64,000 nucleotides of DNA, from positions 21,647 to 85,646 of the forward strand of contig NZ_BMGK01000013.1 in assembly GCF_014640155.1 (NCBI RefSeq). Reading direction: 5' to 3'. The translations under genes and the position numbers were made by a program. Origin of the DNA: Planktosalinus lacus. Lineage in GTDB: Bacteria; Bacteroidota; Bacteroidia; Flavobacteriales; Flavobacteriaceae. Every line of letters begins with the position of its first letter. Positions within the stretch are counted from its first letter, which is position 1. Positions 56,501-64,000 of the stretch are shown here, piece after piece. Below the pieces are notes generated by a model that was not told the DNA's origin, searched no databases, and saw only the letters and a list, made by a program, of their open reading frames with translations.

Positions 56501-56591
56501 GTTCATTGCAACTCCTGTAATGTTTGATACTGTTAAGAAAAAAGGTATTGACTTAAAATACAAAGAAAAAGAAGAAGAGATTGAAGCTTAG
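53580..56591 (+). CDS. secDF: Fused protein translocase SecDF
   Basis: The 1003-residue protein is a SecD-SecF fusion, the usual Bacteroidetes form. SecD (about 1-665) has GLDLKGG (about 86), the P1 head region and six helices with GIVLTIGISVDANVLIFERIREE; SecF starts near 673 (VNIDFLGKRKIAYI) and has GYSLNDTVVVFDRIRE. The acidic segment about 269-315 (rich in Asp, Glu and Ser) is an insertion I would expect to be disordered. SecDF uses the proton gradient to help pull proteins through SecYEG. A bidirectional terminator follows. Confidence 0.97.
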   Translation: MQNKGLVKVFAILFGLVSIYQLSFTYIASKVEGEAEEYAVSKISENTEDYVIKRDLEEKKYLDSLGAEPVLLGIDYNSAKDKELNKGLDLKGGINVILQISVRDILVGLANNSKDPAFNQALDRAVEIQTEGTDTYLEAFFQAFDEIPGDNQLASPDIFANKTLSEEVHFEMSNAEVQTILTRKVDESVDAAFEVLRKRIDKFGVTQPNLQRLGNTARILVELPGARDVQRVQSLLQSTAQLEFWHVYKMDEMVSFLSSANEVVKAMEKPKSETDEEVTDSTSVEGDEITDLLGGESLDELAEDVDNDPIFGRIQGLGGQGGPVIATFKLRDTAVINSYLRMPQVRSLLPQEQRFAKFVWGKPIENPETGEELSELYAIKANRENIPPLSGNVVTDASQTFDQRGQPAVSMQMDGTGARIWEEMTGVASAQQTQIAIVLDNIVYSAPGVSRGAISGGRSEITGDFTLNEAIDLANVLRAGKLPASADIIQSEIVGPSLGQEAIDSGIMSFLIALVLVLLWMIFYYGRAGVYADIALMVNILFIFGILAGLGAVLTLPGIAGIVLTIGISVDANVLIFERIREEFYKGKAQKDAIKDGFNNALSSILDANITTGLTGIILLVFGTGPIKGFATTLLIGILTSLFTAIFITRLFIERYTVNGKDLKFSTALTKNLFRNVNIDFLGKRKIAYIISGVLIVLSLGSLFTQGLNQGIDFVGGRTYTVRFDKSVIASEIQQDLAAVYGTAEAKTFGGNNQLKISTAYKVDEQSGEVDSEVQELLFQALQPNLPEGFTYQDFLSGDETKQVGLMQSMKVGPTIASDIKRASVWAISGSLIVVFLYILLRFRRWQFSLGAVAAVIHDTIIVLGLFSLLRNAMPFSMEIDQAFIAAILTVIGYSLNDTVVVFDRIREYFNDNPSWKLSRVINSAVNSTISRTLNTSFTTLVVLLAIFIFGGDSIRGFMFALIIGVIVGTYSSVFIATPVMFDTVKKKGIDLKYKEKEEEIEA

Positions 56592-56614
56592 ATTAAGATA
56601 AGTTTTAAAGAAAT

Positions 56615-56655
56615 AAAAAAACCCGTTTTGATTAATTCAAAACGGGTTTTTTTAT
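56615..56655. terminator. Bidirectional terminator between secDF and the DUF192 gene
   Basis: AAAAAACCCGTTTTGA and TCAAAACGGGTTTTTT form a long stem around TTAAT, with A-runs and T-runs on both sides, serving both converging genes. Confidence 0.93.
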
Positions 56656-56669
56656 GTACGAATAGTTTA

Positions 56670-57158
56670 TTATTCAATTTGCCATTCTATTCTATCACCT
56701 GCTTCAATGTTCCATTGATTAGATAAACCTGCATTGATTTCCAAAACATATTGAGCAGGAACTCCAGACGGCAAAGAATTGGCGTCATAAGGTCTTGCGT
56801 CTTTTTGAAAACTCACTATTTTCTTTTCGGAATCAATAAACACGATGTCAAGTGCAAAAGCAGTATTTTTCATATAAAAACTTCTCACTTGTTCGTCCGG
56901 AAAAACAAATAACATCGCCTGATGGTCTTCCATAGAATCACGGTACATCAATCCTGTTTGAGTTTTATATTCATCGTCGGCAATTTCTATGTCCAAGGTT
57001 TTATAAATACTATCAGTGTCTTTTTTGATGAGGTTTAGTTCACCATTTTTGGTAAAAGAAATAGTTGCGGTTTCAACCGGTTTTTCCTTTTGGGTGTCTT
57101 TACAGCCAGTGGTAAAAAGGAAACATAGCGAAGCCATGCCAATACATAGTTTTTTCAT
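56670..57158 (-). CDS. DUF192 lipoprotein
   Basis: The 162-residue protein has a lipoprotein signal (LFTTGC, Cys19) and the DUF192 domain (about 50-160): EYKTQTGLMYRDSMEDHQAMLFVF, SFYMKNTAFALDIVFID and PAQYVLEINAGLSNQWNIEAGDRI. Family function is unsettled. It is the last gene of the folE-cysS-yidD-lgt operon, 16 bases after lgt. Confidence 0.92.
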   Translation of the reverse strand: MKKLCIGMASLCFLFTTGCKDTQKEKPVETATISFTKNGELNLIKKDTDSIYKTLDIEIADDEYKTQTGLMYRDSMEDHQAMLFVFPDEQVRSFYMKNTAFALDIVFIDSEKKIVSFQKDARPYDANSLPSGVPAQYVLEINAGLSNQWNIEAGDRIEWQIE

Positions 57159-57174
57159 TTTTGAAAAATTTAAA

Positions 57175-58002
57175 TTAAGCTTGTAAAGGAATACGCTTTT
57201 GTGGTCTGAACATAAAGTATAATCCTAATAGAATAAAAGGAATGCTAAGCCATTGTCCCATATTGAAAGCCATCGTGTCTTCAAAGGCCACTTGATTTTC
57301 TTTGATAAATTCTACAAAGAAACGAACAGACCAAAGCAGCACTAAAAACAACCCAAACAAATAACCCATTTTTTCTCTTTTGTTTGTTTTCCAGTAGATG
57401 AGCCATAAAATCAAAAATACAATTAAATAGGCTCCTGATTCATAGAGTTGAGTAGGGTGTCTTGGGAAATCTTCTCCTAGTTGTTTAAAGACAACACCAA
57501 AATCTGAACCTGTGGGTTGGCCAATTATTTCAGAGTTGAAAAAATTACCTATTCTGATAAAAATGGCTCCACAAGCAACAGGGATAACTACCCTGTCTAA
57601 AATCCACAAAATAGGTTTTTGAAGTACCTTTTTACTATATAAATACATTGCAACAATAATACCCACAGCAGCACCGTGACTCGCTAAGCCTCTAAAGCCC
57701 GTAAATTCAAATTCAGGTTGTATTTTGAAAGGCAAAAAGATCTCCAGTAAATGATGTTGAAAATAATCCCAATCATAAAAAAATACATGGCCCAACCGAG
57801 CACCAATTAAAGTAGCAACAACTGCATAAATAAATATGCTGTCTAATTTTTCTAAAGAAATACCTTCTCTAACATAGATGCGTTTCATTATTAACCACCC
57901 CAGTCCAAAGGCAATAACAAACATTAAACTATAATAATGGAGTGTGATGATTCCCAAATCCAATCCGGTAGAAGGGTCCCAAACGAAGCTTAAAAAGTGC
58001 AT
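57175..58002 (-). CDS. lgt: Prolipoprotein diacylglyceryl transferase Lgt
   Basis: The 275-residue membrane protein has about seven helices, the Lgt signature region RIGNFFNSEIIGQPT and GFRGLASHGAAVG with a conserved His, plus RHPTQLYES. It attaches diacylglycerol to the lipobox cysteine of prolipoproteins at the inner membrane, the first step in maturing the many lipoproteins in this window. It sits in the minus-strand operon with yidD upstream. Confidence 0.97.
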   Translation of the reverse strand: MHFLSFVWDPSTGLDLGIITLHYYSLMFVIAFGLGWLIMKRIYVREGISLEKLDSIFIYAVVATLIGARLGHVFFYDWDYFQHHLLEIFLPFKIQPEFEFTGFRGLASHGAAVGIIVAMYLYSKKVLQKPILWILDRVVIPVACGAIFIRIGNFFNSEIIGQPTGSDFGVVFKQLGEDFPRHPTQLYESGAYLIVFLILWLIYWKTNKREKMGYLFGLFLVLLWSVRFFVEFIKENQVAFEDTMAFNMGQWLSIPFILLGLYFMFRPQKRIPLQA

Positions 58003-58116
58003 AAGAGTTCTTGTTTAAAGATGGATAAAGATAGTAATAATTATTTCCAAAAGTCAAATGCTAAATTCCAAAAACAAAAGTGAATTTTTTAAATCTAAAA
58101 ACGAATGTAGTAATTT

Positions 58117-58341
58117 TTAAGGAACAGGGTCATACCCTTTTCCTCCCCAGGGATGGCAGCTAAAAATTCTTTTTATTGCTAGAAGACCTCCTTTGAATAG
58201 TCCGTGTTTTTGAAGGGCTTCTTTGGTATAATGAGAACAAGTGGGTTGATATCTGCAGGTGTTTGGGGTTAAGGGCGAAATGAGTGTCTGATATAGTTTA
58301 ATTAAAAACAGAAAGGGTGCTATCAATATCTTTTTCAACAA
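58117..58341 (-). CDS. yidD: Membrane protein insertion efficiency factor YidD
   Basis: The 74-residue protein has one N-terminal hydrophobic segment and the YidD core: [19 protein letters not shown] and [17 protein letters not shown]. Three conserved cysteines are present. YidD assists YidC in inserting inner-membrane proteins. It follows cysS by 24 bases and lies 114 bases before lgt. Confidence 0.96.
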   Translation of the reverse strand: MLKKILIAPFLFLIKLYQTLISPLTPNTCRYQPTCSHYTKEALQKHGLFKGGLLAIKRIFSCHPWGGKGYDPVP

Positions 58342-58365
58342 AATGATAAACTTGATGATTTATAT

Positions 58366-59844
58366 TCACAAAATAAAAGTAGTGCCTTCTTTTCCGTCTT
58401 TCAACTGAATTCCAATTGCAGCAAGTTCATCTCTAATTTTGTCACTGGTTGCAAAATCTTTATTAGCTCTGGCTTCGTTTCTTAAATTAATAAGTAGATT
58501 GACTATATCAGATAATTTACCGGTGTTTGAAGATTCAGAATCTACATCTTGCAAACCAAGTACCTCAAAAATAAAAGCACTGAGAGTTGCTTTTAAACCT
58601 TCTAAATCTTTTTCGGTAATGGTTGCTTTTTGATCTTTTACAGCGTTAATAAATTTTGCTGCTTCAAATAACTGTGCAATTAGAATTGGGCTGTTAAAGT
58701 CATCGTTCATAGCATCATAACACGATTGTTTCCAATCCTCAAGGTTCCAAGAAGTCTTAGCTTCTATTGGAAGTTTGCCAATATTATTAAATGCTTCCAT
58801 CAACCTGTTATACCCCTTTTCAGCTGCCTCCAAAGCATCATTTGAAAAGTCTAGTATGCTGCGGTAGTGCGCTTGATACATAAAAAATTTCACCACAGTG
58901 GGATTGAAGGGTTTTGAAAGAATGGTGTTGTTTCCCGTAAATATTTCATTAGGTAAAATATTATTACCGGTGGATTTTGCCATTTTTTGACCATTCAATG
59001 TCAGCATATTGGCATGCATCCAATAATTAACGGGATTTTGTTCATTATAAGCTTCAGATTGAGCTATTTCACATTCGTGGTGTGGAAACTTTAAATCCAT
59101 TCCACCGCCATGAATATCAAAATGTTCACCTAGATATTTAGTGCTCATAGCTGTACACTCTAAATGCCATCCTGGAAAACCATCACTCCACGGTGACGGC
59201 CATCGCATTATGTGTTGGGGTTCTGCTTTTTTCCAAAGTGCAAAATCCTGTGGATTTTTTTTATCACTTTGTCCGTCAAGCTCCCGTGTATTGGTAACCA
59301 TGTCTTCCAGGTTTCTGCCACTCAACCTACCATAGTGATGTGATTCATTAAACTTTAAGACATCAAAATAGACAGAGCCGTTTTTTTCGTAAGCAAAGCC
59401 ATTTTTAAGAATTTCTTTGATAATACCAATTTGTTCTACAATATGGCCTGTTGCTGTGGGCTCAATACTAGGGGGCAAGGCGTTAAATTTAGCCATTGTA
59501 TTGTGAAAATCTATAGTGTAGCGCTGCACCACTTCCATTGGTTCTATTTCTTCAATACGCGCTTTTTTGGCAATACGATCTTCACCACTATCCGCATCAT
59601 TTTCCAAATGACCGGCATCGGTAATGTTGCGGACATAGCGCACTTTATAGCCTAAATGATTTAAGTACCTAAAAACCAAATCAAAAGACAAAAATGTGCG
59701 ACAATTTCCCAGGTGAACATTGCTGTAAACGGTGGGGCCACACACATACATTCCAACGGCACCTTCATTGATGGGCTTAAAAACTTCTTTGTTTTTTGAA
59801 ATGGAATTGTATATTTTGATGTTTTGATTTTTAAACAGACTCAT
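58366..59844 (-). CDS. cysS: Cysteinyl-tRNA synthetase
   Basis: The 492-residue class I synthetase has the HIGH-like motif HLGN in [12 protein letters not shown], the KMSKS-like KMAKS in [12 protein letters not shown], and zinc ligands including the Cys of CGPTV, Cys in WHLEC and HHECE. It charges tRNA-Cys. The start at 59844 fits the family's N-terminus. folE ends 18 bases upstream. Confidence 0.97.
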   Translation of the reverse strand: MSLFKNQNIKIYNSISKNKEVFKPINEGAVGMYVCGPTVYSNVHLGNCRTFLSFDLVFRYLNHLGYKVRYVRNITDAGHLENDADSGEDRIAKKARIEEIEPMEVVQRYTIDFHNTMAKFNALPPSIEPTATGHIVEQIGIIKEILKNGFAYEKNGSVYFDVLKFNESHHYGRLSGRNLEDMVTNTRELDGQSDKKNPQDFALWKKAEPQHIMRWPSPWSDGFPGWHLECTAMSTKYLGEHFDIHGGGMDLKFPHHECEIAQSEAYNEQNPVNYWMHANMLTLNGQKMAKSTGNNILPNEIFTGNNTILSKPFNPTVVKFFMYQAHYRSILDFSNDALEAAEKGYNRLMEAFNNIGKLPIEAKTSWNLEDWKQSCYDAMNDDFNSPILIAQLFEAAKFINAVKDQKATITEKDLEGLKATLSAFIFEVLGLQDVDSESSNTGKLSDIVNLLINLRNEARANKDFATSDKIRDELAAIGIQLKDGKEGTTFIL

Positions 59845-59862
59845 TCTTTGATTGAGTTTTAA

Positions 59863-60540
59863 TTAGTATTGTGTGTCTAGTTTTATATAGTCAAGAAACT
59901 CTCTGCGCACCTCCAATTCTTTGAATTTTCCACCAAACTCGGCAGTAACTGTACTACTATCGATATCTCTGATACCACGGGAATTTACACACAAGTGCTT
60001 GGCGTCAATCACACAGGCTACATCTTCTGTTTTTAAAGTATCCTGAAGTTCTTTGACAATTTGGATTGTGAGCCTTTCCTGGACTTGAGGTCGTTTGGCA
60101 AAATAATCAACAATACGGTTCATTTTTGAAAGCCCTATTACAGATCCCTTTGAAATGTATGCAACATGCGCTTTTCCAACAATTGGTAAAAGGTGATGCT
60201 CACAAGTTGAATAAACAGTGATATTTTTTTCAACCAACATTTCTCCATATTTATATTTATTGTCAAAAGTAGAAGCCTTGGGTCTACGGTCAGGGTGTAA
60301 TCCTCCAAAAATTTCATTGACAAACATTTTGGCAACACGGTTTGGAGTGCCTTGCAAACTATCGTCTGTTAAATCAAGACCTAAGGTTTCCATAATATGC
60401 TTTACATCCTCCTTGATGAGAGCAATTTTTTCAAGGTCGCTTTTTTCAAAAGCATCCTTTTTTAAAGGAGTATCACTTGAAGTACCTATGTGGTTATCAC
60501 CCAGATCTTCCAGTTTTTGTAAGTGTTTTTCTAAACCCAT
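59863..60540 (-). CDS. folE: GTP cyclohydrolase I
   Basis: The 225-residue protein has the zinc/catalytic motif CEHHLLPIVGKAHVAYI, LSKMNRIVDYFAKRPQVQERLT and DVACVIDAKHLCVNSRGI, all hallmarks of FolE. It makes 7,8-dihydroneopterin triphosphate from GTP for folate and, through QueD and QueE, queuosine; queE is also in this window. It is the first gene of the operon. TATCTTTG on the minus strand (60587-60580) is a plausible -7 element. Confidence 0.97.
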   Translation of the reverse strand: MGLEKHLQKLEDLGDNHIGTSSDTPLKKDAFEKSDLEKIALIKEDVKHIMETLGLDLTDDSLQGTPNRVAKMFVNEIFGGLHPDRRPKASTFDNKYKYGEMLVEKNITVYSTCEHHLLPIVGKAHVAYISKGSVIGLSKMNRIVDYFAKRPQVQERLTIQIVKELQDTLKTEDVACVIDAKHLCVNSRGIRDIDSSTVTAEFGGKFKELEVRREFLDYIKLDTQY

Positions 60541-60692
60541 AATTTTTTAAAGTTCAAAATGCTTATTGCAAATAGTCTGCAAAGATAGCTATAAAAGAAA
60601 AGATATCGAAATTGGTCAAATGATATTTTAACGCCAATTATCTTACATTTTGATAATATTTTCTTAATTTTCGGGCGATAAAATTTTTTAAA

Positions 60693-61085
60693 ATGAAACA
60701 AGTATCCCCATTTTTAATGTTACTTTTTTTAGTAACATCTTTTACTTACTCTCAAACTTTTAAAATTGATAGTGCTAATTTTGACGAATTGATAGCTCAA
60801 GTCTACGGTGAAAGAGCTCAGGATTTAATTTATAAAGATTCCAAGGTGCTCGAAACATATAAATCAATTTTAAACAGATTGGAAATAATAAAATCATCTG
60901 AAGAAGTGAAAGGTGATTATCAATTTTTGTCGACTGTGCCTTCTTATAAACCACTCAATCAAGTTTTCTCACCAAAAAACTTCAATCCTTATAATTATAA
61001 AATGGATTTTTTTAGAAAGGATGAAACAGTTTATTATGTAGTTGATAATACTGAATACGTAATATTAATAAAGCCCCTGAAATAA
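60693..61085 (+). CDS. Small secreted protein of unknown function
   Basis: The 130-residue protein has a signal peptide (LFLVTSFTYSQ, cleaved near residue 20) and no recognisable domain. Its stop overlaps the start of the giant repeat protein gene by one base (TAATG), so the two are translated as a pair. In flavobacteria small secreted proteins with this context are sometimes T9SS or gliding accessory proteins, but nothing here proves that. Confidence 0.75.
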   Translation: MKQVSPFLMLLFLVTSFTYSQTFKIDSANFDELIAQVYGERAQDLIYKDSKVLETYKSILNRLEIIKSSEEVKGDYQFLSTVPSYKPLNQVFSPKNFNPYNYKMDFFRKDETVYYVVDNTEYVILIKPLK

Positions 61086-64000
61086 TGAATCTTAAAAGCG
61101 TTTTTTTATTAATTGTAAGTGTTTTTTTTACAGTTAATTCAGTCTTTTCCCAAGGGCCAGTTTGTGAACAGGCTGAACCATTTTGTGCAGCTGGGGCATC
61201 CTTAATCTTTCCTAATACTACAGGTGTACCAAGTTTCGGCGGACCTGCTTGTTTAGGGAGTACGCCAAACCCTTCTTGGTTTTACCTCCAGGTAGATCAA
61301 ACAGGTGACTTAGAGTTTATTATCTCTCAAAGCACCGGTGGTTTTGATGAAGATGGAAACCCAATTGGTACCCAGTTAGATGTTGATTTTGTTGTTTGGG
61401 GTCCTTTTTCTGATTTTGAAGGAAACTGTGACGATTTAGATGATTGTACTAGCTGTAGTAGTAATACAATCGATAATGGGTATCCTTACGGTAATGTCGT
61501 TGATTGTAGCTATAGTATCAATGCTGTTGAAAATATGACCTTGCCCAACGCACAAGCAGGAGAGTACTATATTGTCTTAATAACAAATTTTAATGGTCAG
61601 GCAGGTTTTATTATGCTGGCCCAAACAAATCTTGGAGAACCAAGTTCTGGATCTACAGATTGTACTATCTTATTAGACTTTGAAGCTTGTGAAGGAGATA
61701 CTATCAATATAGATGCTGAAACACCTGGAGCTGCAAATTATTTGTGGCAATTTGACGACGGATCTGGTTTTGTTACAATATTTGATGGAAATTTCCCGAA
61801 TATAGACGTAACTGAAACAGGTTTGTATACTGTAACTGTTACTTTAATGGATGGTTCTGTCTTGCAACCAACAGAATATGAAGTGACCTTTTTTCCTCAA
61901 CCAGAAATAGCAAACCCACCTATTAATTTATTTCAATGTGATGATGGCACCGGCACCGGTGAATTTAATTTGCTTCTTAACAATCCGGTGGTATTAGGAG
62001 CTCAAGATCCCACCGAATTCCTAGTTTCTTATCATACTTCACAATTGGATGCAAATACCGGGGCAAATCCAATAATGACCCCTAATGCATATCCTATAAC
62101 AGGAGCTCTTCAGACTATCTTTGTTAGAATTGAGGATTCTTCCGGAAACTGTTCCGTTACAGATAGTTTTGAAATTGAATTTGCTGTCGCAGATGCCGGC
62201 CCGGTACCCGATGAAGCATTTTGTGATGATGACTCTAATGGTTTGTTAGAGGTTGACTTGTCCCAGTTTGATGAAGATGCACTAGGTACTCAAGATGCTG
62301 CAGATTATACGATAACATATCACAACTCTCAGGCAAATGCAGATTCCGGAGCAAGCCCTTTACCTACAAACTATGTTGTAACCGGACCCTCACAAACAAT
62401 TTATGTTAGAGTTACAAACAATCTAAACCCTGATTGTTATGCTACTGATAGTTTTGTTATTACGATTGTGCCACCACCAACCGTAAATGAACCGACCCCA
62501 ATTGTTTTGTGTGATGAACACCCCAACGATGGTTTTGCCGAGTTCACTCTTACTGATAAAGACGATGAAATAACAGGTGCAAACCCTGATTATATTGTAT
62601 TATATTTTCAAACCCTGGCGCTCGCAGAAGTTGGCGATCCGGGGGATCAACTTATAAGCCCCTATACCAATGTAATTCCAGATACACAAACTGTATTCGG
62701 CCGTGTTGAAGATATCAATAGTGGCTGCTTCAATATCGTAGAATTAACCCTACAAGTGAACCCGACACCTACAATTGCAGATCCCATCACAGATTTTTAT
62801 GTATGTGACGACGATCAGGACGGCTTTGAGATTTTTGATTTAACGAGCAAAGACACCGAGATACTCAATGGCTTGTTCAATATGGAGATTGACTACTACA
62901 ACACCTTTGACGATGCCGATCAGGACATCAACCCCATTGGTGACCCTGTGAATTATAACAGTGGTGGCGGTGAGACCATATTTGTACGCGTTGAAAGCTT
63001 GCTTGCCGGGTGTCACTCAGTTGGCCAGTTTGATTTACTCTTTCACCCGGTTCCAACCTTTACAGCCCCCTCACCCTATGAATTGTGTGATGATGAAATA
63101 GTAGATGGATTTACTGAATTTGATTTGACTACCAAAGTAGGAGAAATCAGTGGCGGTAACCCCAATCTATCCATCAGTTTTTATATTGATGAACCTGATG
63201 CATGGGCAGGAGTCAACGCTTTGCCTTTTACGTATACCAACATTTCCAACCCTCAAATAATATGGGTACGCATACGCGATATCAACACTGGTTGTGTTGC
63301 GGTAAGTCCTATGGAATTAATTGTAAATGGAGCCCTTGAAATATTCACTCCCACCCCCTTGGAATATTGTGACCCTGACAATGACGGTTTTGGTGAGTTT
63401 GACCTGGATCTTTCCTTATTAGAAATCACGGGAGGTGTTCCGGGCTATTTAGTAACCTACCACGAGACCCAGTCCAATGCAAATAATGGAGAGTTTCCAT
63501 TACCGATACCCTATACCAATGTAGTAATTTATAACCAAACAGTCTACGCCCGTGTAGAAGATCCTGCCACCGGATGTTTTGCAACTACCCCTTTAGAGCT
63601 CCAGGTATTAGACAGTCCTCAGATAGAAGACCCTTCTCCCTTGGTTCAATGTGATTACAATAGCAATGGCACTTCGACCTTTGATTTAACCTTAACAGAA
63701 GAAGAGTTATTTGCAAACATCCCTGATCCTTCAGGTTATACGGTGAGCTACTACCAGACCCAGGCCGATGCCGATGCGGGCACCAACCCAATTGGCACCC
63801 CTACGGCCTATGTCAATTTGAGCAACCCCCAGACCATATATATCGTGGTTGAAGATATTAATAACGGCTGCCAGAGTCAAACCACTGTAGAACTGCAGGT
63901 GGCAGGTCTTCCGGATATAAGCTATCCATTTGAGATCGAGTTGTGCGATGACAACAATCCCGGGGATGAGATAGAATCCTTTGACCTCAACGCCCTGATC
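61085..64000 (+). CDS. Giant repeat surface protein, N-terminal 972 residues (runs off the window)
   Basis: An open frame runs from the ATG at 61085 to the last base. After a signal peptide (MNLKSVFLLIVSVFF ... FSQ) comes a Cys-rich domain (about 25-200) and an Ig/PKD-like domain (about 203-270, ending with TGLYTVTVTLMDG). From residue 285 there are repeats of about 95 residues, each starting with a Cys-Asp motif and a G-x-x-x-F-D-L stretch and having a second Cys before the next unit. This is the design of very large flavobacterial adhesins that usually end in a type B T9SS sorting domain; the C-terminus is outside the window. The function (adhesion or gliding) is inference. Confidence 0.88.
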   Translation, partial: MNLKSVFLLIVSVFFTVNSVFSQGPVCEQAEPFCAAGASLIFPNTTGVPSFGGPACLGSTPNPSWFYLQVDQTGDLEFIISQSTGGFDEDGNPIGTQLDVDFVVWGPFSDFEGNCDDLDDCTSCSSNTIDNGYPYGNVVDCSYSINAVENMTLPNAQAGEYYIVLITNFNGQAGFIMLAQTNLGEPSSGSTDCTILLDFEACEGDTINIDAETPGAANYLWQFDDGSGFVTIFDGNFPNIDVTETGLYTVTVTLMDGSVLQPTEYEVTFFPQPEIANPPINLFQCDDGTGTGEFNLLLNNPVVLGAQDPTEFLVSYHTSQLDANTGANPIMTPNAYPITGALQTIFVRIEDSSGNCSVTDSFEIEFAVADAGPVPDEAFCDDDSNGLLEVDLSQFDEDALGTQDAADYTITYHNSQANADSGASPLPTNYVVTGPSQTIYVRVTNNLNPDCYATDSFVITIVPPPTVNEPTPIVLCDEHPNDGFAEFTLTDKDDEITGANPDYIVLYFQTLALAEVGDPGDQLISPYTNVIPDTQTVFGRVEDINSGCFNIVELTLQVNPTPTIADPITDFYVCDDDQDGFEIFDLTSKDTEILNGLFNMEIDYYNTFDDADQDINPIGDPVNYNSGGGETIFVRVESLLAGCHSVGQFDLLFHPVPTFTAPSPYELCDDEIVDGFTEFDLTTKVGEISGGNPNLSISFYIDEPDAWAGVNALPFTYTNISNPQIIWVRIRDINTGCVAVSPMELIVNGALEIFTPTPLEYCDPDNDGFGEFDLDLSLLEITGGVPGYLVTYHETQSNANNGEFPLPIPYTNVVIYNQTVYARVEDPATGCFATTPLELQVLDSPQIEDPSPLVQCDYNSNGTSTFDLTLTEEELFANIPDPSGYTVSYYQTQADADAGTNPIGTPTAYVNLSNPQTIYIVVEDINNGCQSQTTVELQVAGLPDISYPFEIELCDDNNPGDEIESFDLNALI
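61937..64000 (+). repeat. Tandem protein repeats of about 95 codons
   Basis: Eight repeat starts are marked by Cys at residues 285, 380, 476, 574, 668, 762, 856 and 954 of the giant protein, a spacing of 94-98 residues. Each unit has CD(D/x)...GF.EFDL, then (T/S)YY-type strand, NPQT(I/V)(Y/F)VRVED and GC. The DNA copies are diverged, so this is an old amplification; the eighth unit is cut by the window end. Confidence 0.9.

Noticed and set aside
63585..63791. Minus-strand open frame in the giant repeat gene
   Set aside because: It arises from the GC-rich repeats in the antisense frame; the plus-strand frame is open to the window end.

Overview
The window looks like chromosomal DNA of a low-GC member of the Flavobacteriaceae (Bacteroidetes). 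The evidence is: three surface or secreted proteins of type IX secretion (T9SS) style, a Bacteroidetes-specific DUF4295 gene next to rpmB-rpmG-ftsY, a single-chain SecDF, a SusC-like outer membrane receptor, no Shine-Dalgarno sequences, and several promoters of the Bacteroidetes type (TTG or TTTG, then 19-20 bases, then TAnnTTTG). The genus cannot be fixed. I see no rRNA, tRNA, CRISPR array, insertion sequence or prophage.

Layout. 1-4980: the end of a cation/proton antiporter, then a tight operon of acyl carrier protein, adenylation enzyme, acyl-CoA-dehydrogenase-like flavoenzyme, flavin-dependent halogenase and a small lipoprotein. The hand-read specificity code of the adenylation enzyme, the position of the dehydrogenase's catalytic base and the halogenase motifs together point to a proline to pyrrolyl-carrier-protein to halogenated pyrrole module, like the Plt and Bmp enzymes of other phyla. 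4977-10149 (minus): a four-gene glycosylation operon (GT-C membrane enzyme, DPM1-like GT2, DUF2304, GT4). 10393-20380: an AbgT-family transporter, a TonB-dependent receptor, lipoproteins, a sodium:solute symporter and a T9SS Asp-box protein. 20392-32080: mostly housekeeping genes (recR, lipoyl acyltransferase E2, DnaQ-like exonuclease, cinA, rpmB, rpmG, ftsY, rimO) with a stand-alone BLUF blue-light sensor and an orphan HPt protein. 32093-43871: a sialidase-like lipoprotein, a glycosyltransferase, a four-domain fasciclin lipoprotein, ffh, folD, an AI-2E-family permease, an unusual methyltransferase with a duplicated N-terminus and a HerA-like ATPase. 43993-60540: a T9SS subtilisin, queE, gyrB, mdh, secDF, and the minus-strand operon folE-cysS-yidD-lgt-DUF192. 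60693-64000: a secreted protein followed by the first 972 residues of a giant repeat protein that runs off the end.

How the genes fit together. ftsY, ffh, secDF, yidD and lgt cover membrane targeting, export and lipoprotein maturation. Many of the other genes encode clients of that pathway: lipoproteins, T9SS cargo and the TonB receptor. The most novel locus is the halogenated-pyrrole module at the left edge. Its downstream partners (a thioesterase, coupling enzyme or polyketide synthase) are not in this window and may lie before base 1.
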